Below, one piece after another: positions 43,371-53,416 of a DNA stretch of 64,000 nt. The stretch comes from Bacteroidota bacterium (GTDB lineage Bacteria > Bacteroidota > Bacteroidia > B-17B0 > Aurantibacillaceae): the NCBI GenBank assembly GCA_030692515.1, contig JAUXZS010000015.1:62001-126000 (forward strand). The letters are read 5' to 3'. The stretch's first letter is position 1. Every line of letters starts with the position of its first letter. The notes beneath the pieces are model-generated. The model saw only the letters and a list, made by a program, of their open reading frames with translations. It made no database searches and was not told the origin of the DNA. The translations under genes and the position numbers were made by a program.

Positions 43371-44678
43371 TTAATTTTTCTTACGCATACTCACTACGAT
43401 GGGAACACCACTAAAATCGTACTCTTCACGAATTTTATTTTCTAAAAAACGCTTGTAGGATTCGGTTACATATTGCGGTAAGTTGCAGTAAAACATAAAT
43501 AGAGGCTCTGTTTTTAACTGAGTAATATATTTAACTTTTATGTATTTACCTTTAACAGCCGGAGGTGGAAAAGTAGCCATAACCCCTTGTAAAAAATCAT
43601 TAAGCTGGCGCGTAGGAATGTGTTTCATTTTGTTGTTGTATACCATCATAGCAACTTCAACAGCTTTCATTATACGTTGTTTATCAAGTACAGAAATAAA
43701 AATAATTGGAATATCTTTAAAAGGGGCAATACGTTCTCTGATTTTTTCTTCAAACTCTTTTGCAGTTTTAGTGTCCTTTTCAATTAAATCCCACTTATTT
43801 ACAATAATTGCCAAGCCTTTTCTGTTTTTTTCGATTAAGCTTAAAATACTCAAATCTTGCGCCTCAACACCATCTTGAGCATCAATCATTAAAAGACAAA
43901 CATCACAATCTTCAATTGCTTTTATAGTTCTTAATACACTATAAAATTCTAAATCTTCATGAACCTTAGCTTTTTTGCGCATTCCTGCGGTGTCAACCAA
44001 ATAAAAATCATGACCAAATTTTGTGTATCTTGAATTAATGGTATCGCGCGTTGTGCCTGCAATTTCAGTTACAATATTACGCTCTTCCCCTAAAAGGGCA
44101 TTTGTTAAAGACGATTTTCCAACATTTGGTCTCCCAACAATGGCAATTCGAGGAATATCAGCCTGCTCAATTCCTTTTTCGTCTTTTGGTAAAATCTTAA
44201 TTAAAGAATCCAGTAATTCGCCCGTTCCACTACCCGTTATTGCGGAAATAGGAAACACTTCTCCTAAACCAAACTGGTAAAACTCTGCGGCATAAGCAGC
44301 TTTATCATGAGAATCTACCTTATTAGCTACAATCAGAGCCGGTTTTTTGCATTTTCTTATGATGTTTGCAACTTCGGTATCAAACGAAGTCACACCTTCG
44401 GTAACATCAACCACAAATAAAATAGCGCTACATTCTTCTATAGCAATTACAACCTGTTTGCGAATTTCACCTTCAAAAATATCGTCACTTCCCTTAATAT
44501 AACCACCAGTATCAATTAAACTAAACTCAACGCCGCACCATTCTGATTTTCCGTAATGGCGGTCGCGAGTAACTCCCGAAACCTCATCAACAATAGCTTG
44601 ACGCGTTTCTGTTAAACGATTAAAAAGTGTTGATTTTCCAACATTCGGTCTTCCTACTATAGCAACAATATTTGGCAT
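43371..44678 (-). CDS. der: Ribosome biogenesis GTPase Der (EngA)
   Basis: Essential GTPase needed for 50S subunit maturation. At 435 residues it has the two tandem G domains that define the family: first G1 [11 protein letters not shown] near 8-18 with DTGG (G3) and NKVD (G4), second [11 protein letters not shown] near 182 with DTAG and NKWD, then the KH-like C-terminal domain from about 360. A -7-like TAATTTTG ends 8 nt before its start, suggesting a very short or absent leader. No neighbour relevant to its function. Confidence 0.96.
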   Translation of the reverse strand: MPNIVAIVGRPNVGKSTLFNRLTETRQAIVDEVSGVTRDRHYGKSEWCGVEFSLIDTGGYIKGSDDIFEGEIRKQVVIAIEECSAILFVVDVTEGVTSFDTEVANIIRKCKKPALIVANKVDSHDKAAYAAEFYQFGLGEVFPISAITGSGTGELLDSLIKILPKDEKGIEQADIPRIAIVGRPNVGKSSLTNALLGEERNIVTEIAGTTRDTINSRYTKFGHDFYLVDTAGMRKKAKVHEDLEFYSVLRTIKAIEDCDVCLLMIDAQDGVEAQDLSILSLIEKNRKGLAIIVNKWDLIEKDTKTAKEFEEKIRERIAPFKDIPIIFISVLDKQRIMKAVEVAMMVYNNKMKHIPTRQLNDFLQGVMATFPPPAVKGKYIKVKYITQLKTEPLFMFYCNLPQYVTESYKRFLENKIREEYDFSGVPIVVSMRKKN

Positions 44679-44685
44679 AAGGCTG

Positions 44686-44693
44686 CAAAATTA
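44686..44693 (-). promoter_or_regulatory. Possible -7 element of der
   Basis: TAATTTTG followed by CAG on the minus strand matches TAnnTTTG and lies 7 nt before the ATG. No TTG was found at the correct distance. Confidence 0.35.
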
Positions 44694-44840
44694 CTAAAAA
44701 TCATGGTAGAGCCAGCTTATATTTTAGCATATTAACTTTGTTTTTGTATATTTTTAAACGAAAATTGAGAAATTTATTGGATTTCTAGTTAAAGGAATCA
44801 AAAAAATAAATCAACTAAATTTTATTCTTATGCAACTCAA

Positions 44841-44871
44841 TTGCAAAATAAACTTGTTTAATGTATATTTG
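44841..44871 (+). promoter_or_regulatory. Promoter of the T9SS cargo gene (TTG - N20 - TATATTTG)
   Basis: TTG at 44841-44843 and TATATTTG at 44864-44871 with a 20-base spacer. The start site would fall at 44876-44879, on or beside the start codon at 44876, so the mRNA could be leaderless. Confidence 0.55.
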
Positions 44872-44875
44872 GTTA

Positions 44876-47800
44876 ATGCTTAAAAAAGGTTTTATACTGC
44901 TTTTTTTTATTGGAAGTTTTGCTACTTTTTTTTCTCAGAACCAAGTTGACAGAAAGGTCGTGACTCCACGTGTAAGTCCTGCTTTAAAGTTTACCGAAAA
45001 CTTGGGACAATGGGACGATAAAATTTTGTTTAGAGCCCAAATGGATGGAGGAGCATTGTTTGTTGAACGAAAATGTTTAACATTTAATTTTTTTGATAAA
45101 AAAAAGTATAGAGCAATTCATCATGCTGCATTTGCAGGTTATAGTTATTCAGATTATGTAATAAAACAACAAGCATATAAAGTAAATTTTTTAAATTGTA
45201 ATGAAGAACCAAATATTGAAAAATTACAAAGAAGTAACGATTGGGAAAATTATTTTTTGGGTAATGATAAAGATAAATGGAAAGGAAATGTTTCAAGTTA
45301 TCATCAAATTTGGTTAAAAGAAATTTATAACGGAATTGATTATGAAGCCATTACTTCTGTTAATGGAATGAAGTATAACTTTCATGTGAAGCCATTCGCA
45401 GATCCTGAAAATATTAAAATGCAATATGAGGGGATTGATAAAATTAAATTAAAAAATGGGGTTTTATATATTAAGCTTGATGTGAACGAAGGGTTGGAGC
45501 AAAAGCCTTACTCTTATCAAGTAATTAATGATGTTGTAATTGAAGTGCCATGTTACTATAAATTTGAAAATAAAATTTTAAGTTATGTTTTCCCGAACGG
45601 ATACGATAAGAATTATGAATTAGTTATTGATCCTATATTAGTATTCGCTGCACAGAGTGGAAGTACTGCAGATAATTTTGGAATGACAGCGACCTTTGAT
45701 AAATCTGGAAATTTATACTCAGGAGGAACTTGTTTTTTCACAGGCTATCCAACAACCTTAGGTGTTTACAATCCAAATTTCACAACTGTACCTGCTCAAA
45801 CTGCTCCAATTGCTGGTTTAACAGATGTTGTTATTACTAAATATAATTCTACTGGTAATTCTCTCGTGTACTCTACTTATTTAGGTGGAAGTGGTTCAGA
45901 AATTGTAACTAGTTTAATTACTGATAGTTTGGATAATTTATATTTGTATGGTGCAACTGGTTCAAACAATTTTCCAATGCAGGGCGCTTATGACAACACT
46001 TTTAATGGAGGTACCTATTTAAATTTTGTTTTTAATGGAACAGAATTTATTAACGGAACCGATATATATGTTGCTAAATTTAATCCATCTGGTAGTAGTT
46101 TGCTGGCATCAACATATGTAGGCGGCAGCGGTAATGATGGCGTTAATCATAACAATGTCACATCTACATATACCTTACCAGTATGTTTATTTAATACTAC
46201 GATAGCAAATAATTTTGTATCCAATGTTAATAATGAATATAAAGCCGATTCTCTTCAATATAATTATGGTGATCAATTTAGGGGAGAGATACAATTAGAT
46301 AAAAAATTAAATGTTTATATAATTAGTTCAACCAGATCTACTAATTTTCCCGTTGCAGCATCAGTACCAAGTTTATCAGCCTATTCGAGTACTTTAAGCG
46401 GAAAACAAGATGCAGTAGTTTTTAAGCTAAGTAATAATTTATCTACACTTAAATACAGTACTTACTTGGGAGGTAGTGGCAACGACGCTGGTTATTCAAT
46501 TATTGTTGATGATACTTTGCAGGCTTTCGTCACTGGTGGAACATATAGCACAAACTTTCCTACAAAATCAGGCTGTTATCAAACTGTTTATAATGGTGGA
46601 AAGGCAGATGGATTTATTTCTAAAATAGATTCAACAGGCAGCATCCTTTTAAAATCAACTTTCATTGGTACTCCAAGTTATGATCAAAGTTATTTTATTC
46701 AAAGTGATGTGCAGGGTAGAATTTACGTTTATGGACAATCGCAAGGAAATATGCCTGTAACACCAGGTACTTACTCAAACACAAATGCGCATCAGTTTCT
46801 TGCAAGGTTAGATCGCCAATTATCAAATATAAACAGGTCAACGGTATTTGGATCTGCAAATAGCGGCTCAATTGATATTTCTCCTTCTGCATTTGCTGTT
46901 GATGTTTGTAATGGAAATATTTATTTATCAGGTTGGGGTGGTTCGTTTATCAATTGTGTTCCAATAAATGGCATGCCCATTACACCAGGAGCGCTTTTTA
47001 CTACCCCGCCAAACGGCGTTGATTTTTATTTAATGGCGCTTGGCCCAAACTTTAATAACTTGTTATACGGATCTTACTTTGGGGGAAATCAAAGTGCCGA
47101 ACACGTAGATGGCGGAACTTCGAGATTTGATAAAAAAGGAATTATTTATCAATCTGTTTGTGCAGGTTGTTATTCATATACTCAAACACCTACTGGATTA
47201 GCTGGTGGACCAAACCAAGATTTTCCTGTTACACCTGGCGCTTGGCCATCAGCCTCACCTACATTACCTGGATTAATAAATAAAAGTAATAACTGTAATA
47301 ATGGAGTTTTTAAGCTCGACTTCCAGTTACAAAATACTACAGCCACATTAAATAGTAATACTATTACTGGCTGTGCACCATTAACAGTTACTTTTACAAA
47401 TGCCACTCCAGGCACGGGTTACACGTGGTATTTGCTATCAGGTAACACAACATCAACAACTTTAAACCCTGTTGTTACTTTTACAAATCCAGGAACTTAT
47501 ACAATTTCTTTAGTGGTGAGAGATACAACAAAATGTGTAAAAAAAGATAGCGCTATTAAAATTATTACTATTAATCCTAAGCCCTCACTAGCATTTACTT
47601 CTACAGTCACTCAATGCTCAAATACCTTTACAGCTACTAATACAACAATTGGCGGTAATACTTTTGTTTGGAATTTTGGTGATGCTACGGCCACTTCAAC
47701 TTTATCAAACCCAACTCATACTTATGCAAGTTCTGGAAACTACACGGTTACGTTAGTTTCAACAAATACGTTTGGTTGTAAAGATTCTATTAAACAACCC

Positions 47801-49057
47801 GTCTCTGTTTTTATTTTTAATCCGGGAGTTGCCAGTGGCTCAACAATATGTAGTGGTGAAAGTGCAAATATTTCTGCGAGTGGCGGTACAAGTTATACTT
47901 GGTCACCTAGCTCGCAGGTTAGTAATACAAATATTGCAAACCCAATAGTTACGCCAACTGTAAATACAATTTATACCGTCACCATTTTTAACAACACTGC
48001 CGGAAATAATTGTTTAAGAACTTTAACAACTAATGTAATTGTAAATCCAAAACCTAACGCGAATTTTAACTTCACCATGAACCCTTGCGGTGGCGGGGTT
48101 AACTATAATGATTTATCCGCCGCAAACATTACCTCATGGCAATGGACATTATCTCCAACTGCAACAAGTACTGTTCAAAATCCTTATAATTTTTATAGCA
48201 CAGGGGGAACACAATCCGTGATATTAATTGTGACTAATAATTTCGGATGTAAAGATACATCTGCGCAAATTATTAATGTTTTAATACCACCACCAGTTTC
48301 AGCAGGCGGTGGTAGTTTAATTTGTGTTGGAGGTAGCGCCCAACTTTTTGCAACTGGTGGAGTTTCATACGCTTGGACCCCAACACTCTCTCTGGACATC
48401 CCTTATACCGCAAATCCTAGCGCCTCACCTACCATTAGTACTCAATACACTGTTGTTATTACAACCTCTGTTGTTGTAAATTCAGTGCCTTGTCAATTTT
48501 TATTAACCACAAACGTAAATGTTTCGCAATTTTCTTCTATACCGATTAGTGCAAACGCTAATCCGGTTATTGTTACTACCGGCAATATGACAACACTTAC
48601 TTATGTTGGTGATCCAGGTGCAATTGTTACATGGTTGCCTCCAGGAAGTACAATACCAACCGTTGGGTATACTGTTACTGCTTATCCGGATAGACCAACA
48701 ACCTATACTGCTGTAGCTACAAAGGGTGCGTGTAAAGAGTACACTCAGGTTTCTGTTGAAGCTTTTTCTGCTGGTTGTATCGATGATGATGTTTTTGTTC
48801 CAAACACATTTACACCAAATGGCGATGGTAAAAATGATATTTTATATGTGAGAGGATTAAAGGTAGATGAGGTTTATTTTGCAGTTTATAACCGTTGGGG
48901 CGAAAAAGTTTTTGATACCAACGATAAAACCAAAGGTTGGGATGGAATATATAAAAGCCGACCAGCCGACGTAGGCGTTTTTGGCTGGTACTTAAAAGTT
49001 AAGTGTATTAATGGCGAAGAAAACTTCAAAAAAGGAAATGTGACCCTTATTAGGTAG
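44876..49057 (+). CDS. Large secreted PKD/SBBP protein with T9SS type B (gliding) sorting domain
   Basis: About 1393 residues, probably a surface or extracellular adhesin-like protein exported by the type IX system. Signal peptide LLFFIGSFATFFSQ; an N-terminal DUF7948-type domain (TENLGQWDDKILFRAQMDGG); SBBP beta-propeller repeats to about residue 790 (many YSTYLGGSGxD units); PKD-like domains at about 790-1120 (GCAPLTVTFTNATPGTGYTW, FVWNFGDATATS); and a C-terminal type B sorting domain (FVPNTFTPNGDGKNDILYVRG, VYNRWGEKVFDT, KGNVTLIR). I start at 44876, just after the promoter, not at 44861. The repeats end cleanly. Confidence 0.9.
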   Translation: MLKKGFILLFFIGSFATFFSQNQVDRKVVTPRVSPALKFTENLGQWDDKILFRAQMDGGALFVERKCLTFNFFDKKKYRAIHHAAFAGYSYSDYVIKQQAYKVNFLNCNEEPNIEKLQRSNDWENYFLGNDKDKWKGNVSSYHQIWLKEIYNGIDYEAITSVNGMKYNFHVKPFADPENIKMQYEGIDKIKLKNGVLYIKLDVNEGLEQKPYSYQVINDVVIEVPCYYKFENKILSYVFPNGYDKNYELVIDPILVFAAQSGSTADNFGMTATFDKSGNLYSGGTCFFTGYPTTLGVYNPNFTTVPAQTAPIAGLTDVVITKYNSTGNSLVYSTYLGGSGSEIVTSLITDSLDNLYLYGATGSNNFPMQGAYDNTFNGGTYLNFVFNGTEFINGTDIYVAKFNPSGSSLLASTYVGGSGNDGVNHNNVTSTYTLPVCLFNTTIANNFVSNVNNEYKADSLQYNYGDQFRGEIQLDKKLNVYIISSTRSTNFPVAASVPSLSAYSSTLSGKQDAVVFKLSNNLSTLKYSTYLGGSGNDAGYSIIVDDTLQAFVTGGTYSTNFPTKSGCYQTVYNGGKADGFISKIDSTGSILLKSTFIGTPSYDQSYFIQSDVQGRIYVYGQSQGNMPVTPGTYSNTNAHQFLARLDRQLSNINRSTVFGSANSGSIDISPSAFAVDVCNGNIYLSGWGGSFINCVPINGMPITPGALFTTPPNGVDFYLMALGPNFNNLLYGSYFGGNQSAEHVDGGTSRFDKKGIIYQSVCAGCYSYTQTPTGLAGGPNQDFPVTPGAWPSASPTLPGLINKSNNCNNGVFKLDFQLQNTTATLNSNTITGCAPLTVTFTNATPGTGYTWYLLSGNTTSTTLNPVVTFTNPGTYTISLVVRDTTKCVKKDSAIKIITINPKPSLAFTSTVTQCSNTFTATNTTIGGNTFVWNFGDATATSTLSNPTHTYASSGNYTVTLVSTNTFGCKDSIKQPVSVFIFNPGVASGSTICSGESANISASGGTSYTWSPSSQVSNTNIANPIVTPTVNTIYTVTIFNNTAGNNCLRTLTTNVIVNPKPNANFNFTMNPCGGGVNYNDLSAANITSWQWTLSPTATSTVQNPYNFYSTGGTQSVILIVTNNFGCKDTSAQIINVLIPPPVSAGGGSLICVGGSAQLFATGGVSYAWTPTLSLDIPYTANPSASPTISTQYTVVITTSVVVNSVPCQFLLTTNVNVSQFSSIPISANANPVIVTTGNMTTLTYVGDPGAIVTWLPPGSTIPTVGYTVTAYPDRPTTYTAVATKGACKEYTQVSVEAFSAGCIDDDVFVPNTFTPNGDGKNDILYVRGLKVDEVYFAVYNRWGEKVFDTNDKTKGWDGIYKSRPADVGVFGWYLKVKCINGEENFKKGNVTLIR

Positions 49058-49145
49058 CCATTTTAAACTTCAATTTTTATATTATTTAAATAATTATTAC
49101 ATTTGCCACCCCATACCAAGTTTGAGTTAATATTGGTATTACATG

Positions 49146-49219
49146 GTAGATGTAGCTCAGTTGGTTAGAGCATCGGTTTGTGGTACCGAGGGTCGTGGGT
49201 TCGAGCCCCATCATTTACC
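49146..49219 (+). tRNA. tRNA-His (GTG)
   Basis: Acceptor GTAGATG pairs with CATTTAC; the extra 5' G at 49145 (G-1) can pair with C73 at 49219, the hallmark of tRNA-His. Anticodon GTG at 49180-49182 in loop TTGTGGT, T-arm GTGGG TTCGAGC CCCAT. No CCA is encoded as a complete triplet. Confidence 0.93.
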
Positions 49220-49229
49220 CAAAAATTTA

Positions 49230-49255
49230 AACCTCGCTTTTGGCGGGGTTTTTTT
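49230..49255 (+). terminator. Terminator of tRNA-His
   Basis: AACCTCGC TTTTG GCGGGGTT stem (one T-G pair) followed by TTTTTATTTC, 10 nt after the tRNA. Between here and 49379 I see no further feature. Confidence 0.8.
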
Positions 49256-49378
49256 ATTTCAAGAATCTATAAGTAAATAAAAACAATTAGTTTTTTGTAA
49301 CAACTGTTTTAAAGCTACTATAACTATTGTATAAAACAGACAAAAATTTGACTACCTTTTATTTCGGAATATTTTAAC

Positions 49379-51754
49379 TTGAATTATATAAAATACATTA
49401 AACGTTTTTTTATTGGCTTACTTAGCGGTATTCTTTTGCTTATTATTTTTGTTTTTATTTTAATTACGTTTTATAAAAAGGAAATTTTATCGGCGGTAAT
49501 TAGCAACCTAAAAGACGATTATGGCTTGGTGTTAAAAACAGAAGACATCAACGTTTCTTTTTTTAGTAATTGGCCTCACGCATCCATACAATTAAAAAAC
49601 ACAAACTTAACAAGAGAATTGTTTGAGGACAAGCCGATATTAGTTGCGCAATCCGTTTCACTTTCTTTTGACATAATGAAATTGCTAAAAAAACAGTTTA
49701 TAGTTGAGACTGTTGTAATAAAAAACGCACAAATTAATCTTGTTAAAAACATAGATGGCTCTAAGAACTTTGAACTAAAATCAAAAATCAAAAATTCATC
49801 CTCTCAATCAATAAAATTTGAAATTAATAAAGTAGTTGTAAAAAACACACAATTCAATTTTAACGATAACGAAAAAAAACAAAAAATAAATATTCAGTTT
49901 ATCAATAACACGCTTAAATTTAAGTATGAAATTGACGGCATTGAAGCAAAGGTTTTAGGAGAAGTTAATGTAGGCGGCTTATTATTTGATACAAAAAAAG
50001 GGGCCTTTCTTAAAAATACAAGGGCTAATTTAAACCTTCATGTTAGTTTATTTACTAAAAGTAAATCTATATTCATTCACACACCATCTGTTATAATAAT
50101 TAATGAGCAGAATTTTTTGGTGAATTCTTTTATTGAACTAAAAGAAAATAAACAAATTACTTTATTTATTGAAAGCAAGAATGTTAACTACGCAATGGGG
50201 AAGAGTTTGTTAAACACGAAGCTAAAAAAAATGTTGTCTAGTTTTAGTGTTGATAATACAATAAATATAAAATTATTATTAATTTCTAAACTGGAAATAA
50301 AACAAGACCCGATTATAATAACCCATATAAATGGAAAAAATAATAATGTTACAATTGGGCTTAGTAAAATCCCATACTCCCAATTATCATTTGATGCAAC
50401 TATTGTCAGCTTAGATTCGTCACAACAAAAAGGCGACACCGAACACGCAAGAATAATTTTAAAAAACATAAAAGGTAAAATTTATGATTTCCCTTTTACA
50501 GCTTCTGTTTCGATAATAAACTTTGATGAACCAGCGATTAATATTGATGCGAACTTACTCATTAACGCCTCTAAAATTAATTTTAAACCTGGAAAAGATT
50601 TTATTTTAAACGGAAATTGTGTGGCGAAAATAAAATATTTTGGTCCAGCAAATAAATTGAATAAAAAAGAATTTTTAGAAGCGCCAATGAAATTAAAAGC
50701 CGATTTATTTTTTAATCAATTGAGTTACCGCGAAATTGACAAACCCTACATTTATACTATTAATGGAAAGGCAACCCTTGGTAATAAAGTTCTTCAATTT
50801 GATAATTTATTTATTAAGACCAACGCTGGTAGCGCTGTTTTAAAAGGAAAAGCGGAGGACTTTACCAATTATGTTTTAGGATATAGTGATGGCTTTAGAG
50901 CAACATTATCCGCTAAGACAGATAGCTTTAATTTAAATCCATATTTGACCAAAGAAACTGAAAAGAATATGACCAATACTCAAGCTGGCTACAAAAAAAC
51001 AATAAAAGAAGAACAGAGTAATTTTGAGTTTAATGTTTCGCTAATGGCTAAAAAGTTATTTATTAGAAAAGTTAAGGCAGAAGAGGCCAGCATTATTTTA
51101 TCATATAATCATAAGTTACTAGATGTAAAATCTGTTAACATGAATACTTGCAAGGGAAAACTATTTGCAAAAGGCACAATTTACAACTTAAAGAAAATAA
51201 CTGCGGAAGTAAAAATTGATAATGTTGATGTGAATGAACTATTTAACGAATTCGAAAATTTTGGTCAAATAGCTGTTGAAAGTAGGCACTTACAAGGGAC
51301 TGTTTTTGTAGATGCAAAGTTAAAAACAGATCTTGATAAGAACATGGAGGTGGTTGGTAAAACAATGGACGGCGAAATAAAATTAAAATTGAAAGAAGGA
51401 CATTTAATAAATTTTGAGCCCATACAAAATATTTCAGATTATGTTTTCAGGAACAGGGATTTTAAAGATATCTCTTTCTCTGAAATTAATGAAACATGCA
51501 AAATAAAAGGTTTTGAAATGCACATTCAAGAATTAGAGATTGCATCAAATGTTTTAAATTTATTTGTTAGCGGAGTGTATAATTTTAAAGGAAATTCAAA
51601 TATCAATATTTTAATTCCTTGGAGTAATTTAAAAAAACGCCAAAAGGATCATACTCCAAAAAACAGTAATCAAAGTGCAGAAAACTCAAAAGGATTAAAA
51701 CTTAATTATTCTGGTCTTCCAAAAAAATTAAAACTAAGCTTAGGGTATAAATAA
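49379..51754 (+). CDS. AsmA-like family envelope protein
   Basis: A 791-residue protein with an N-terminal membrane anchor (residues 10-32: FFIGLLSGILLLIIFVFILITF) and a long beta-rich body of the AsmA/TamB-like type (NLKDDYGLVLKTEDINVSFFSNWPHASIQLKNTNLTREL), typical of phospholipid transport bridges between membranes. The C-terminal part (about 650-740) has the AsmA-2 pattern: ESRHLQGTVFVDAKLKTDL and KLKEGHLINFEPIQNISDYVF. TTG is the only start before the anchor. No neighbour is clearly linked, and the function is inferred from family. Confidence 0.85.
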   Translation: MNYIKYIKRFFIGLLSGILLLIIFVFILITFYKKEILSAVISNLKDDYGLVLKTEDINVSFFSNWPHASIQLKNTNLTRELFEDKPILVAQSVSLSFDIMKLLKKQFIVETVVIKNAQINLVKNIDGSKNFELKSKIKNSSSQSIKFEINKVVVKNTQFNFNDNEKKQKINIQFINNTLKFKYEIDGIEAKVLGEVNVGGLLFDTKKGAFLKNTRANLNLHVSLFTKSKSIFIHTPSVIIINEQNFLVNSFIELKENKQITLFIESKNVNYAMGKSLLNTKLKKMLSSFSVDNTINIKLLLISKLEIKQDPIIITHINGKNNNVTIGLSKIPYSQLSFDATIVSLDSSQQKGDTEHARIILKNIKGKIYDFPFTASVSIINFDEPAINIDANLLINASKINFKPGKDFILNGNCVAKIKYFGPANKLNKKEFLEAPMKLKADLFFNQLSYREIDKPYIYTINGKATLGNKVLQFDNLFIKTNAGSAVLKGKAEDFTNYVLGYSDGFRATLSAKTDSFNLNPYLTKETEKNMTNTQAGYKKTIKEEQSNFEFNVSLMAKKLFIRKVKAEEASIILSYNHKLLDVKSVNMNTCKGKLFAKGTIYNLKKITAEVKIDNVDVNELFNEFENFGQIAVESRHLQGTVFVDAKLKTDLDKNMEVVGKTMDGEIKLKLKEGHLINFEPIQNISDYVFRNRDFKDISFSEINETCKIKGFEMHIQELEIASNVLNLFVSGVYNFKGNSNINILIPWSNLKKRQKDHTPKNSNQSAENSKGLKLNYSGLPKKLKLSLGYK

Positions 51755-51763
51755 AGATGCGGC

Positions 51764-53416
51764 TTATTTAAAAAAATCGTTTAAGGGTTGCGCAATTGTG
51801 GAATTAGGTTGATTTATTTTTAATAACTCACAAATGGTAGGAGCAATTTGTGTTATTGTAATATAATTAAAGGACTCTCCTTTTTTTATTCCCTTACCGT
51901 AAAACAGAACCGGAACATGTGTGTCATAGTTATAACCTGCCCCATGAGTTGTTCCTTTTTCTGAATAATCCATCCATGCAGCATTATAAATAAAACAAAC
52001 ATTGCCACTTAATTTATGGTTGTATCCATTTTGCAATAAGGCACGATAATCTGCTTTTTCGAAAGCCTCATTTTTTAAAACTTTGGATGGGTATGCTTCT
52101 GAAATTCCTTTAATCGTAATTAAAAAATCGGAAAGCTTTTCTTCTACTTCTTCTTTATTTAATTTCAAAGCCTCTAGTTTTTTATCATTAAGATAAACTT
52201 GTTCATTACAAATAGTGGCTAATAGCAAACTATCACCATAATTATTTTGAAAATAGTGTTTTACTTTTTTAATTATTTTTTCTTCTTTTAAATAGCCTGC
52301 CGAAATTTTATTATCCAATAAATGATTAGGAACATCTGCACCACCATGATCGGCAGTTAAAAAAACCGTGTAGTTGTCTTTGCCTACTTCTTTGTCTAAA
52401 GCATTAAGTAAATCTTCTATTTCTTTATCAAGTCTTAGATAAATATCTTCTACTTCTATTGCGCGCGGGCCATAAGAGTGAGCAACGATATCTGTACTAG
52501 AAAAACTAATACAAAATAAATCTGCTTCATCATCTTTACCAAGCTGTTCATTTATTAAGCATTCTATTGCTATATCTTTAGTAATTGAGTTACCGTGTGG
52601 CGTTGCCTTTAATATTGCGTATTTGTTTTTATCTAGAAACGATTTATATTCGTAAGGAAAAATCGCCTTTTCCTTTTTATTTGGGGCTGCTTCATATTTA
52701 TTTTCATCAGCAATAGAGTTAGTATACGTTTCAATTGGGTATAAAGTTGACCAACCTTTTTCTAAATAACTTTTCGTTAAATTTTTAGCATTAAAATTAA
52801 TCAGCCATTTTGGTAATGTATTTGTATACCATGTGGATGAAATAAAATTGCCGGTTGAATCATCAAACCAAAAAGCTGCATTAGCGGCATGACCTGCTGG
52901 TAGAATTGCGCTTCTGTCTTTTAAAGCAATGCTAAAAACTTTTGCCCTTTGATTCGAACTCATTTTTAATTCATCACCAATGGTTGAACTCAATAAATTT
53001 TTCGGAGACATTAAACCGTTTTTACTTGGTGAACCTACCGTTTTTACTTCAGAGTCCTCGCAGCAATAAGTTGAAACGCCGGAAGTTTTCACAAACCAAT
53101 CATTTGCAATTATGCCATGGGTTCTTGGAAAAGCACCCGAGTAAATGCTGCTGTGACCAGGGCCAGTGTATGTTGGGATATAATTAAAATGTGCATTTCT
53201 AAAATAATACCCGCTATTAATCAGTCTTTTAAAGCCACCATTACTGTAACGATTCCAGTAGCGATAGATATAATCGTTACGCATCTGATCAACAACAATG
53301 CCAACTACTAATTTAGGTTTTGTGTTTTCTGAAGAAGATATTATTGTTTGCGAATAAGATGTTGAAGAGATAACAACTAAAAGGTAGATGGAAAGGTTAA
53401 GAAAATAATTTTTCAT
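51764..53416 (-). CDS. Alkaline phosphatase of the PafA type (phosphodiesterase superfamily)
   Basis: A periplasmic or surface phosphatase of the alkaline phosphatase superfamily, 550 residues with a signal peptide ending about SSTSYSQ. The PafA active-site residues align well: D43 in VVDQMRND, nucleophile T84 in TYTGPGHSS, N105 in IIANDW, and K166/R168 in ALKDRSA, with the later metal ligands in HGGADVPNHL and GTTHGAGYNYDTHVPV. The usual role is phosphate release from organic phosphates without Pho control. It starts directly after the stop of the dehydratase gene. Confidence 0.88.
   Translation of the reverse strand: MKNYFLNLSIYLLVVISSTSYSQTIISSSENTKPKLVVGIVVDQMRNDYIYRYWNRYSNGGFKRLINSGYYFRNAHFNYIPTYTGPGHSSIYSGAFPRTHGIIANDWFVKTSGVSTYCCEDSEVKTVGSPSKNGLMSPKNLLSSTIGDELKMSSNQRAKVFSIALKDRSAILPAGHAANAAFWFDDSTGNFISSTWYTNTLPKWLINFNAKNLTKSYLEKGWSTLYPIETYTNSIADENKYEAAPNKKEKAIFPYEYKSFLDKNKYAILKATPHGNSITKDIAIECLINEQLGKDDEADLFCISFSSTDIVAHSYGPRAIEVEDIYLRLDKEIEDLLNALDKEVGKDNYTVFLTADHGGADVPNHLLDNKISAGYLKEEKIIKKVKHYFQNNYGDSLLLATICNEQVYLNDKKLEALKLNKEEVEEKLSDFLITIKGISEAYPSKVLKNEAFEKADYRALLQNGYNHKLSGNVCFIYNAAWMDYSEKGTTHGAGYNYDTHVPVLFYGKGIKKGESFNYITITQIAPTICELLKINQPNSTIAQPLNDFFK

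Noticed and set aside
43540-43878. 112-codon plus-strand ORF inside der
   Set aside because: Antisense to the two-domain GTPase; no family resemblance.
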